This document shows, piece by piece, positions 11,572 to 22,701 of a stretch of 64,000 nucleotides of DNA. The translations under genes were made by a program, and so were the position numbers. The stretch's first letter is position 1. The number at the start of each line of letters is the position of its first letter. Source of the DNA: Rachicladosporium sp. CCFEE 5018. Its lineage: Eukaryota > Ascomycota > Dothideomycetes > Cladosporiales > Cladosporiaceae. Where the stretch lies: positions 1 to 64,000 of the forward strand of contig KZ111140.1 in the NCBI GenBank assembly GCA_002077045.2, given 5' to 3'. The notes beneath the pieces are model-generated. The model was not told the origin of the DNA. It made no database searches and saw only the letters and a program-made list of their open reading frames with translations.

Positions 11572-12887
11572 CCCGCGTTGCCTCTCGTCAAAAGTGCACA
11601 CGCAGCCCAGATCTAGCAGCGCACGAAGCGAGAGCGGGACTTGCGTCTCGTACACGCCTTCGACGCTCGAATGTGTGAAGAGCATGTTCAGCTTCTCTGT
11701 CTCCTTGACGTACACCTGCTCGGGCATGCTAAGCTTGAAGAGATGCTTCGACGGGTGGCCGTTCGGCAGCGTCCAGTTCGTGACTTTCTCAGCCTTGACG
11801 CCGTCGACTGTCACGTTTGGCAGCTCATCTTCCTTCAGGTTCAAGAAGACTTGTCGAGGCACGATGACCTTGAGCTGATGCACCTTCTTCTCAATTAGCA
11901 CGAAAGCTCTGATCTCGCCAGGTGTGTCGGTCTCCCGAAGTTGCAAGATCTGCCAGTCAGAGGTGTACACCAGCTCCGCCTGCTGTCGGAACATTGTCCC
12001 AATAGCATCTGTAGCATCCTGCCCCTTCTCACCGAAAAGCTGACGACGACGCTTTCGAGCCTGACGCTGGATCTTCCACTTCTGCTTCTGGTACTTCAGC
12101 CACCCTCTATAATCGTTACTGATGTCCGGCATGACATTCGGCAGTGCGTCCATGGCATTCACGGGTGCGGCCTCGACATCTCTGTCCTTCCTCTTCTGCT
12201 TACTCACGATCTTCGCGGCAATCGCAGGCTTCAGCTTCGACATCGGCGTCGCACCGAAGTCCTCTAGATCGCCAGTGCTTCGTGGGTTGGCATGCAGTCG
12301 ATTCACATCCAGTTCCTCCAATGGTCTTTTAACAAATAAGTCAGTCATCTTCTTCTGCTTGAACACATCCTCCTTCACCCGAATCCGTCTGTTCAACCAT
12401 TCCGGATGCGGCACCCTAGGAACGGGATTCTGCACTTTCTGCAACGCAGCGGGAATGGTGATCAGCTTCTGGATCTGTGACCCAAGACGCTCGAGGTAGT
12501 AGTCCCAGTCTATGATTGTCCGTGGGTCCCAGTCGCCCATATCTTCCTTGAGCCATTTGCGCAGGTAGTAGCGCTTCACTGAGTCTTCTGCGGAGAAGAT
12601 GGCTACGGGAACGGCGCGCTCAGTGACGGGTGCATTGCGAGGTCGTGAGGCGATGATGTATTTGCAGTTCAGGCCTTTGTCTTTGATCATTTGCTCACCC
12701 AGGAACTCGCCGAGGCGTTTTGCGGTGGTGATGGCTGTGGACTTCTGGGCGCCGTACTCTTCGAGGGTCTTTGACATGGACTTGTTCTCGCAAATGAGAT
12801 CGATGAGTTCCTCGTCTGCCATTGTCGAGCCGTGGCCGTGGAGGACGTCGAGCCATTTGTTTGCAACCTTGGCAACCGCTTCATACA
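11524..12887 (-). pseudogene. POL2: DNA polymerase epsilon catalytic subunit fragment (truncated at both ends)
   Basis: Reading leftward from 12885, the frame encodes a Pol2 segment: ANKWLDVLHGHGSTMADEEL, then KSMSKTLEEYGAQK, CKYIIASRPRNAP and DWDYYLERLGSQIQKLITIP from the thumb region, a basic linker, and GTMFRQQAELVYTSDWQILQ at the start of the C-terminal half. Similarity to Pol2 ends at CTFDERQRG (about 11572). After that the frame enters sequence shared with copy 2 and stops at 11524. The palm with its catalytic Asp residues would lie in the gap, and the inactive C-terminal half with the zinc cysteines is absent. About 438 Pol2 codons remain. POL2 is essential, so an intact copy must exist elsewhere, predicted left of the window. 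Confidence 0.9.
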
Positions 12888-12987
12888 NNNNNNNNNNNNN
12901 NNNNNNNNNNNNNNNNNNNNNNNNNNNNNNNNNNNNNNNNNNNNNNNNNNNNNNNNNNNNNNNNNNNNNNNNNNNNNNNNNNNNNNN
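12888..12987. other. Assembly gap of 100 N
   Basis: Exactly 100 N separate the POL2 fragment from the second MOD5 3' end. Such a round number usually marks a gap of unknown length. The missing 5' half of POL2 (about 970 codons if compared with known Pol2), its promoter and the 5' part of MOD5 would need roughly 4 kb or more if both genes were whole here. Confidence 0.95.
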
Positions 12988-13394
12988 CGAAACGTCAAGT
13001 ACGGTGGATCGAGCGCAAGCTCATGAGTGGTCTTGACGATGCTCGTTCTGGCGACAGTCTATACCTTCTCGACGGCACGGATGTGTCAGCTTTTAACAGC
13101 TCAGTTGTAGAGCCGGCGGCCCGCCTCTTGGACGACTTTCTTACAGCGACGCCGATGCCTGCTCCGAGCTCGTTGTCCGACACTGCCAAAAGCATGTTGC
13201 AGGTCAACCAGAGTAGACAAGGCACTACAGCACCGCAGAATTGGATTCGCGAGCGATGCCAGTTGTGTGACGTGACGTGCGTGACGGAGAAGTCATGGGC
13301 GCAGCACTTGCACAGCAGAGCACATCGACGATTGGAGAGTAAGCAGCGCGCGCTGGAATCTGGCATCACCGGCCGGGAGCAGGAGCATGGATGA
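12988..13394 (+). CDS. MOD5: tRNA dimethylallyltransferase, C-terminal part (copy 2, cut by gap)
   Basis: This frame is open from the gap edge (first full codon at 12990) and encodes KRQVRWIERKLM, then the same C-terminal C2H2 finger as copy 1. It differs from 96-502 at only a few bases and the protein is identical over the shared part. The 5' end is lost in the gap, so it cannot be told whether this copy is complete. Because a POL2 fragment lies directly upstream in the opposite direction, the two genes are probably divergent neighbours in the ancestral locus. Confidence 0.85.
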
Positions 13395-14572
13395 GATGCA
13401 GTGGTGCTCAACTACTTGACACGTCGTGGTGGAGTGTTGACTGTTGCATTCCGCGCAGCTCGCATGGCAGACACCGACGCAGCCGTCCCGCTCTTGCAAT
13501 CTGCAGGCGGCAGCCCGACTGCAAGACGCGCAACTGCTAGGGTCTCGTACCTTTGCTCTTCTGAAAGCCCGAAGAGCCCTGTGTCGCTTACAAGGTCACC
13601 AGGAGCGCGATGATTGCGTCTACTGCTGCGGTAAGAGAACATCTGGACGAGGATGTCCACCTCGCTATGTCCTCTCGTGTCCTGCACAAGACCTACTGCT
13701 ATCAGGGCGCGAACAATCAATGCCCGGAACAGGAGCTCCTGCATTACGATACTCGAGCCTTCGGAGCAGCGAAAGTGCCGTCAGGATTATGCTTTTATGG
13801 TCACGCTCCACTCGATGCGAGAGACACATGCTGGCAAAGTTGATCCATTTTTGCGATCCATAAGTTGTTTGCGATGCCCTCGTCCTGACAAGACAGATAT
13901 CGTCGGCTACACTACAACTTCGAAGCTTGCAAGTCTTGTACCAGAGCAGAGGATCTCGCGACAAATTGTCGGTGCGCTTGCGGGCAAGAGAGCAAGACCG
14001 AGGACGGAGGCACTGAGATGGCGTCTATGCTGGCTTCGCAGTCACGCGAAGACGAGAGTAGCCCATGATGGTTTCAACGCATCGACCTGATCTTGAGAGA
14101 TTCCACGCCTCTCGGAGACGTCGACCACCAAACCCGAATTGCTCGCTTTCGCGTGCATCCTCGATGCCAAGACAGTCTGAGAGTTCTCCCGCAACCAAGT
14201 CGCGTTCGCGAAGGACAAAGTTCGTCCGGTTCAGCTCCACTTTGCATATCAGGTTCGTGATGCATAAACTTATCTTCAACGGTGAATGTTACCGAATATC
14301 TGTGGAGATCGCTGAATAAGCTGGTGTGCAAGGGCTAAGTGCTGTGTGAACAAGATATATCGCACGGGCACGGCACAACTCCACTGAAGCTCAGTCATGA
14401 AGACCAACGCGAGGTTCGCTGACGGCGATCAGTCAGAACAAGATATAAACCCAGGTGAAGCGTCCTCTTCTCCTTTTCCACAGATTCATCCACAGACAAT
14501 CCAATCAGCACCAGCCATTCAACCAATCACAAGTCTATCGCCCAGACTCGTTCTTCTATCTTCAATCCAACC
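13395..14572. other. Gene-free stretch between MOD5 and NmrA-like gene (copy 2)
   Basis: Counterpart of 503-1670. I see no gene. It differs from copy 1 by a small insertion near 14293 and scattered single-base changes. The right end carries the TATA-like box. Confidence 0.6.
14443..14449 (+). promoter_or_regulatory. TATA-like box of NmrA-like gene, copy 2
   Basis: ATATAAA, about 124 bp before the ATG at 14573, at the same relative position as in copy 1. Confidence 0.4.
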
Positions 14573-15685
14573 ATGTCGTCCAAACTCATCGTCGTGATCG
14601 GAGCAACAGGCGGACAGGGCGGCTCAGTCGCTCGTCTGTTCGCCAAAGACGGCTGGCGAGTCCGCGGCATCACTCGCAATCCCGACAAGCCTTCGAATGC
14701 TGCTCTCCGCGAGCTGGGCATCGAGCTCGTGGCCGCCAACCTAGACGATCCGGCGTCTCTGGTGAAGGCGTTCGAAGGTGCCAATGCCATCTTCGCCGTC
14801 ACGGACTTTGTAAGTGAAGCATTGCAGCGTACAGCACGACCGAGGATCCTGCGTGCTGACTAGCTGTAGTGGCAGTTCGTTATGGATCCAGCTGTCCATG
14901 CAACTGCGGCGCAAACGGGCAAGATGCCTAATGAGGTCGCCTTTGACCGCGAAGTGGAGCAAGGTCGCAACATCGTCGACGCTGCAACAAAGCACTTGTC
15001 GACTCTCGAGCGCTTCGTGTTCTCCAGTCTGAGCGATACGAAGAAATGGACCAAGGGCAAGATCGTCTGGAACCTGCATTTCGACGACAAAGCCGTGATC
15101 TTGGACTATGTGAGTCACATCCTACCCGTCTCACCCTTCGCGATCATTGCTGATCATGACATCTTCCAGCTCCATGACAAGCACCCGGCCCTGGCTGCCA
15201 AGTCCTCTTTCCTGCAGATGGGCATGTACATGTCCAACTACCGCATGCAGAGCCCAGTCTTCTCGCCCGTAAAACAGGCCGACGGTACCTTCACGCTGCA
15301 AGGCCGTGGATCAGCCGCCCACTTGGCTCCGCTCGTAGACCCGCAGAATGACACCGGCTACTTCGTCAAAGCGCTCGTTGCTGCGGATCCGGGTACGACT
15401 GTGCTCGGCACGTGCAAGGAAATGCCGTATGATGACTTCTGGCGGATGTGGGCCGAGATCAAGGGCGTGGAACTGAAGATCGAGGATGTCGGGGTGAAGT
15501 TGCCGGAGGGTACGCCGGAGTGGATGAGGTTGGAGATGGAGGCTACGGTGGAGTACTGTAGTGAGTATGGGTGGACTGGCGGGGATCCGGATGTCAAGAG
15601 ACCGGAGGAGATCGGGGTCGAGATGGGGAAGCTGACTGATGTTGAGACTTGGCTGAGGGAGGAGAAGTTCGAGGGGTTGCTGTAG
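14573..15685 (+). CDS. NmrA-like NAD(P)-binding protein, copy 2
   Basis: Exons 14573-14809, 14870-15109 and 15170-15685 encode 330 residues, with both 60-bp introns at the same places as in copy 1. The GATGGQGGS nucleotide-binding motif is unchanged. I count about 8 replacements against copy 1, for example V to F and A to T near the start of exon 2 and E to A and K to T in exon 3, none in the Rossmann motif. Both copies therefore look functional. It again lies about 40 bp from the stop of the convergent beta-galactosidase gene. Function within the cluster is unknown; a redox- or NADPH-sensing role is only a possibility from family membership. Confidence 0.88.
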
Positions 15686-15724
15686 ATCTTTCTCCTGAGT
15701 GAACGTCGGCTGGGGGTGATCCGT

Positions 15725-18700
15725 TTAGTGAAGCAACATCCCATACTCGAATGTGTTTCCCTTCTCAATTTTCAGCGCATATTCGTCGAGCGTCTTGGGG
15801 CCACAGCTGCCGGTTCCGAGACCATGGTGATCAGCATCAAGGCGCAAGATCACATGATCCTTGCGCTTCTTCTCCAGCTCGTAGGGATGTTTGGCCTCGT
15901 GTATGTCATGCACATCGTAATGGCTCGCCATGAAGTCAAACAGATGCAGCTCTCCTGGTTTAGCGGGGTCGAAGAACTGCGCAGTCAGTGTTGCACCACT
16001 GGGCGATGACAGCGTGAGACATCGTGTGTCAGTTCTGTTGCTACACTCTTGAGGATACTCCGGACCCGTCCAGAGATCGGACACCTGAGTTATAGAGTGC
16101 AGGCCAACGCGCTGCGAGAGTTTCATGTCCTTGTAACTCTCGCCTGGACCACGACCGAACCAGGAGACCTTCTGGAAGTCTGCGGGTAGACCTAGGGTGA
16201 AGCCCATCCGCGGCAGCGTCTTCGATAGATTACTACCCGTTGGCGTGGCTTTGATTGCATAGCGTAAGGTGCCGTTTGATGAGAAGGTGAGCTCAGACGT
16301 AAGCTGAAGCGACCAAGAGAGAGCCCTGGGTGCCCAACGCTGATCGAGGGAGACGACGACTTGGTCACCGGATTGCTTCCATTTGACATTCCGTGTGTGG
16401 ATACTAGCGTACTGCATCTTCTTATCGAGCCAGTCCCAGCCGTCTTGGGGTGCGTCGTTGTCAGTCGGAGCGCGGAAGAAGCTGGGTTCGAGGGGTTGCG
16501 CAAGTGTCTCTTCGCCTTTCTTCTTCCATGATGTGAGTGCGCCCTTGGATAGAGAGATGGCCCATTGGATATTGTGAGTGCTGATGGTGAGCAGCGAACC
16601 TTCCTGGTTCGCGGTGATCACTGCACCGCTCGGGGTGGCATGTACTCCCAAACGCGCAGGCGGCGTAAGCGGTAGCTGAAAGAAAGCAACCTCGTGACCA
16701 GCTTTGGCCCAAACCGTGTCGATCTTCAATCTGAAAGACAGCTCAATCAAACTTTCTCGCCAGTGGTCGTACTTGGCTAGAGGTAAGTCCAGGTCCGCCG
16801 TAGCTCCTGGCTGTATGCCTGCGGGGACACCGAGAGAGCCCTTCTCAGTCACACCACCATCGGTGACTAAAGACCAGCAGCACTCGTAATCATCCAGCGT
16901 AGCGAAGTCAAGTCTGTTGATGATCGTGACCTTCTCCCTAATATACGACACTAGCTGTACCGGTTCAAGCGCTTTCTTGTACTCGAGCAGACCACTGTTT
17001 GGCGTATGGTCACTGTCGAGGGCGCCATCAAGCACGAAGTTGCCATCGTTTGGCTCGTCACCAAAGTCGCCGCCGTAGCCGTAGTACTCAGCGCCATCTT
17101 TGCTCTTCGTCAACAGACCATGATTCGCCCACTCCCAGACCCAGCCGCCTTGCAGTGAAGGGTGGTTGTAGAATGCGTCGACATATTCTTTGATGTTACC
17201 TACATCTTGTTAGCACGCTATGCGCGTGGTGGTATACTTCAACCCATGTCTATCAACTCACCTGGTCCGGTCCCCATGGCGTGTATGTACTCACAGAGCA
17301 CCAGTGGCTTCGTCCGCTTCTCGTCCATGGCGAAGTCGATGATATCCTTGGTGTTTGGGTACATACGACTATGCATGTCCACATACTCTGCATCCAGATC
17401 GGGCTCATAGTGGATCAGTCGTGTAGCGTCGTATGATCGTATCCAGTCCGTCATAGCAACGTGATTGCTACCATTGAACGCTTCGTTGCCGAGACTCCAC
17501 ATGATCACTGACGGATGCAGCTTGTCACGGTGCACCATGTGTTGCGCACGATCGACATAAGCTGCACGCCAGGCTGGATTGTCAGAGGTCCAGGATGCAG
17601 CCTTACCTCTTGTAAGCCGCTGCCGATCAAAGAAGGGCAAAGCTTTCTCGGCAGGATCAAGTTCAGCATCAGCGATGGTTTCGAAGCCATGGCATTCGAC
17701 ATCGGCCTCGTCCTGCAATTCTTGTCAGCGTAGTAAGGGGATCACCGACGATCAACGTGGGATCCTACCATCACCCAAAAGCCAAGCTCATCCGCCAGGT
17801 CGTACAATCGCGGATCGCTAGGCTGGTGGCAGGTCCGGATGGCATTGATGTGGTGAGTCTTCATCAGTAACAAGTCCTGCTTCATGAAATCGTATGGTAC
17901 CGCTCGCCCATGTGTTGGGTGGTGCTCGTGCCTGTTGGCTCCCTTGAAGACGACCCGCTTGCCATTGACCTTGATGAGCCCGTCTATAAGCTCAACTTGT
18001 CGGAAGCCTATTCGATGATGCACGAACTGCGCATTGCCGATAGAGCAGATAAGATTATAGAGGTATGGATCTTCTGCAGTCCACTTCCGCGGATTCTGTA
18101 GGGGAAGACTCCATTCTGCAGTGCCCTTTATTGAGCTTGACTCGACATCATCAGCTACTGACTTCAAATCGGCATCGAGCAATCTGCTCTTCACAATGCC
18201 ATCTGCTGATAACACTGCTCTCACTTTGAGCTCGGCATTGTTATATGCCTTATCGAGCGACGTCGTAACCATGAAGTCCTCGAAATGAACCTCCCGAGGG
18301 AAGGCAAGTAGAAAGACATCACGGAAGATACCACTCAGCCACCACTGATCTTGATCTTCGATGTAAGATCCATCACAGAATTGGTAGACTCTCACAGCAA
18401 GTTTGTTGGTCTCGCCGTGTCTCACATAGTTGGTGATGTCGAATTCGGACGGATTGCGAGCGCCTTGACTGTAGCCCACTTCCTGGCCGTTGACCCAGAT
18501 GTGGAAGGCCGAATCGACGCCTTCGAACCGCAGGCGAATTTGGCAGTCCGCAAAGTCCTTCGGTACGTCGAAAGTCCTCAGGTAGCTGCCGCACTCGTTA
18601 TCGATGTATGGAGGGTAAGGCGGGTCGACAAAGAATGGGTACTGGACATTTGTATAGTGTGGTCCTCTTCCAAAGCCTTGGAGTTGCCAATGTCCAGGCA

Positions 18701-18959
18701 CAGTGATCTCTGGCCACTTCGCGCTGTCAAATGTTTCTTGCTCGAAGCCTGGCGCCGCATCCAATGGACTGTTGGTCAGGTCGAACTTCCACTGTCCAGA
18801 CAAATTGACTTCCCTTGCATGACGCCGGTCGCGAGCCAGTGCTTCCTTCTCAGAACCGTATATCTGGAAATCTGCTCGGGGAGAGGATGTATTGCGATGC
18901 AATACTTCCAAGTTTGCCCAATCTGGCCACGAGCTGGGGAAAGAGCACAAGGAAGTCAT
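15725..18959 (-). CDS. GH2 LacZ-type beta-galactosidase, copy 2
   Basis: Exons 18959-17769, 17712-17262 and 17199-15725 encode 1038 residues, exactly the length of copy 1. The catalytic motifs WSLGNEAFNG and LCEYIHAMG, the DEADVECHG metal site and the DQDQWWLSG loop are all kept. By hand count about 128 residues differ from copy 1, with the last 440 residues (the C-terminal beta-galactosidase domains) the most changed at about 16 percent. The TIM barrel is the best conserved part. Both copies are thus likely active, but may differ in substrate range, stability or oligomer contacts. It is divergent from the second permease gene. Confidence 0.95.
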
Positions 18960-20403
18960 TGTTCTGGCACGCTACCTGTCGACAGCAGGGGGATTCAGGG
19001 CAGTAAATTCCTACTTACCTCTGTGCGGTAAGAGCGCCTATACGGCGTTAACAGCGCTCCATCTAACTATGATTGTCCTGTGATGATAGCCATATCGCGG
19101 GTTGTGGAGGCTTGGACAAGTCACTCATCAACTCTGGGTATGATCGCTCCTCCACTTCGCCAAGATTACCACGTGGGGACGACCTCGTGTCCCTGCGACA
19201 TGATGCGGTTGAAGGTGACGCGAGCTCCCGGAGGAACGAACATCACGAGGGCAAGTTGGGTCCAAGTCCGGGGGTCCCACGCGGTGCTCTCTAGAATGTC
19301 ACTTAAATTCAAGAGGTATGTCACGATCATCTCATGTCAACTCAAAGCTATTGTACAGGGTCTCCCCGATCGCCGAGCTATGGCCGCTAGTCAACGGAGA
19401 AATAGAGCACTTCGCATCCACTTTCCTTCTTCCATGGGACATATGGCCGATGCGGACCACTCTAGATTTCCTAGGCGGTCGTTCATGCGGGATCTGTAGG
19501 GCAAGATCCCTACTGCAGTCAACCATCGCAAGCCGTGCTCATCTTTGCGGGCGATTATCTCGGAAGGTGAACGCGCACACGGAGACATACGGCAGGCTTT
19601 GTCGTTTGTAGAGGCTGCAGAGACCCGAACCAGACTTCGTTGCTAGCCCCCCTGATGCCATGCTCCCGGTCTCAGAGGTCTCGCGGTGTTTGACGGCAGA
19701 CTCTCATCTACACGCTTGCCACTGAGGACGGACACGACCCCGAAACTCAGTCTAATCGCCTGCATATGCGGAGAACCTTGTCCACCAACATGATTTGGAA
19801 GGGCATGTCGGAACGCTCGCCAAGACCTAAGTATGCCTTCGCCGTCTCTGTTAACACAGGACGACAAATGCCTTGGGGAGATACGTTTTAAAACAGGCGC
19901 GTGTGCCCCAGTCTCGTGCTGGAGCGGCCACGGCATCCTCTCAAGGCTCTTTTGGATTACTCGATGGACACGGATATACAGCGTTCCCATCCGGTACGTT
20001 GGGAGATACCTTACCCTGGACCATGATCACTTGACTCGCGGGAGTGGGGAGTTCACCGTCTTAGCCACAGAACACGACTCGAGTCTATCCGACAAAGACG
20101 AGCTAGCACGGCGACTACCGAAGCCACGACTGCTTGACCAGCGCCATGCAGGTCACGGTCTCGGCTTTGGAGGCTATACCCCGCTGTCAATGTCGTGAAG
20201 TGCGGAGTGTGGAGTGGTAATGAGTGGAGGGATCGCGGGACCATGTTGTTCGTTGCCGATGTGGCGGACGACCTGTACTGATATGAGACCAGCATGATCC
20301 AGCGTTTCTGCTGTCGATCGACGCCCGTACTTCCTGTCTAGGTTCCCTTCTATCCTCCTGTTCACCTTTGAAATACTGTTCGTCGTCCCGAGTGACTTCC
20401 AAT
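18960..20403. promoter_or_regulatory. Divergent intergenic region between beta-galactosidase and permease (copy 2)
   Basis: Counterpart of 6058-7497 and of nearly equal length. The part next to the beta-galactosidase start (about 18975-19080) is strongly diverged from copy 1, while sequence from about 19090 onward aligns well. The two beta-galactosidase promoters may therefore differ. No gene seen. Confidence 0.6.
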
Positions 20404-22547
20404 ATGGACGACAAGTACGAGGCCACTCACGATGACGACTTGGGCAAAGGCCCAGTCGTCAAAGAAGCCAATGTGCACTCTGTGGCCCTCACCGAGGCTC
20501 TCGAGGCGCAGAAGCCGAAGCTATGGTCTCGCAGCATGATCCAGCTGTACCTCATCATGGGTAAGTCATACTTGTGCTAGGCTGCTATTTCATTGGAGGC
20601 ATACCAGGCGTCACTTAGCCAGGGACGCCAAGGGAAGCTGCTGTATGGGCACCACCGCTAACACCTTCATAGGCGTCGGCTACCTCGTCTCGACACTCAA
20701 TGGCTACGACAGCAGTCTCATGGGTGCCATCAACGCCATGGAAGGCTACCAGAAGACGTTCGGTCTCACTGGAGAAGGCAGCAGCACCGGCATTATCTTC
20801 ATCATCTACAACTGCGGCCAGATCGCCGCCTTTCCTTTCTGTGGCTTCTTCGCCGACGGCTACGGTCGTAGAGTATGCATGTTCGTCGGATGCGCGTTGG
20901 TAATCGTCGGTACGTACGGTTTGAAGCTGAGCGGCTGTGAGCTTGGCACTGACGATACTCTAGGCACGGTAATTCAGGCTACTGCGCACGAGACCGGCCA
21001 GTTCATAGGCGGTCGCTTCGTCCTTGGCTTCGGGGGTACGTGGTCTTCCGCATACACGGAGCAACCTGGAAGCAGTGCTGATGATTGGTAGCTTCGATTG
21101 CTAGCGCCGCTGGACCCGCGTATACTGTTGAGCTTGCTCATCCAGCTTGTAAGTTGGCCATGCCCCTGGACTCCATGATCCATTATTGACTCAAGGCGCA
21201 GACCGTGGCACCATGGCAGGACTATACAACGTGTGCTGGTGGCTCGGAAATATCCTCGCTGGCTGGACAACATACGGCACCAATCTACACTTCCCAGGCT
21301 CTGCATGGGCATGGAGGGTACCCACGATCACCCAATGTCTGCTCCCTGGTATTGTGATGTGCCTCGTCATGTTCTTCCCAGAGTCACCAAGGTGGCTGAT
21401 CATGAAGGATCGTCGAGAGGAAGCCATTGCTGTGCTTGCAAAGTACCATGGTGAAGGCGACCGGAACTCCCCTCTAGTTGAGCTGCAGGTTCGCGAGATC
21501 GTAGAGGATATGTCAAGTGCTACAGACAACAACCCGTAAGTCTCCAGAGTCGGTGTTGTGGACTGTGGGCGCTACAGACTGACAATGACAGTTGGTGGCA
21601 ATTCAAGGAGCTATTCAACACTCGGGCAGCGCGATACCGCCTGTACTTGGTCATCTGCATGGCTTTCTTCGGACAGTGGAGCGGCAATAACGTGGTAAGT
21701 AGTCCCTCGACTGTCTGGTATATTATAAAGGTGTAAGGAGTTGATAAGTTCAGGTCTCATACTTCATGCCCGCCATGCTTAAAAGCGCTGGAATCCTCGA
21801 CACGAATCGACAGCTGCTGATCAACGCCATCAACCCGATCTTCTCGATGCTGGCAGCTATCTACGGCGCCACACTTCTCGACAAGCTGGGCAGACGAGTG
21901 ATGCTCATGGGCGGACTGGTTGGAGCGCTGTTCTCTTACGTGCTCCTCACAGCTTTCACCGCCGTATCAGCGGAAAAGCCCAACCTGGCCTATGGCACAA
22001 TCGTGGCGATCTTCCTGTTCGGTGTCTTCTTTGCGTAAGGTTTCGCCACTATACGAACGTCCATTGTTGAGATGCTGAAGATGCTGTACAGATGGGGCTG
22101 GACACCACTGCAGACTCTCTACGCCGTAGAAGTCCTGGAGAATCGCACGCGTGCAAAGGGCAGCGGACTGAACTTCCTCTTCCTCAACGTCGCCATGGTC
22201 GTGAACACGTATGTCACTCCACGTCTCTTCATATGCGATGACACTGACATAGTCATAGCTACGGCATAAGCGTCGGCATCGCCAAGATTGGCTGGAAGCT
22301 GTACCTAGTGTACATTGTGTGGATCTGTGTTGAGCTTGTCACCGTGAGCATTCCCCCGACCGATCTCAGCTCTAAGTGCCGCGCTAACTCGTGTCTTCAG
22401 ATCTTCTTCTTTTTCGTTGAGACCAAGGGAAGATCCTTGGAGGAGCTCAGCGAGATCTTCGAGGCCAAGAACCCGCGAAAGGCGTCGACGCGAAAAGTCA
22501 AGGTCGCTGTCACCGAGAACGGGACAGTGCTGGAGACTCAATCGTAG
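20404..22547 (+). CDS. MFS sugar transporter, lactose-permease-like, copy 2
   Basis: Ten exons (20404-20560, 20673-20909, 20964-21035, 21092-21148, 21202-21535, 21592-21694, 21754-22034, 22092-22208, 22259-22343, 22401-22547) encode 529 residues. All nine introns are conserved in place and phase with copy 1. I find only three replacements against copy 1: A to T in SSATDNNP, P to R in NTRAARYR, and E to Q in the last residues. Yet silent changes run at about 5-6 percent of positions. Sugar porter motifs are intact. The contrast with the fast-changing beta-galactosidase next to it is notable. Transport of lactose or related sugars is inferred from family and context. Confidence 0.93.
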
Positions 22548-22701
22548 GTGCCAAGGAGTCACACCACGATCGTTGACAGCCAGGTCTAAGCTTCGTAAAT
22601 TGATGATGCGGCCCAGTCGTTGTTGCGATCGAGTCCCCTTATGTGATTGCGTAAGCCGAAGCGCTGTCGCTGCCATCTGTCGGCTGACATTACGAATCCG
22701 A

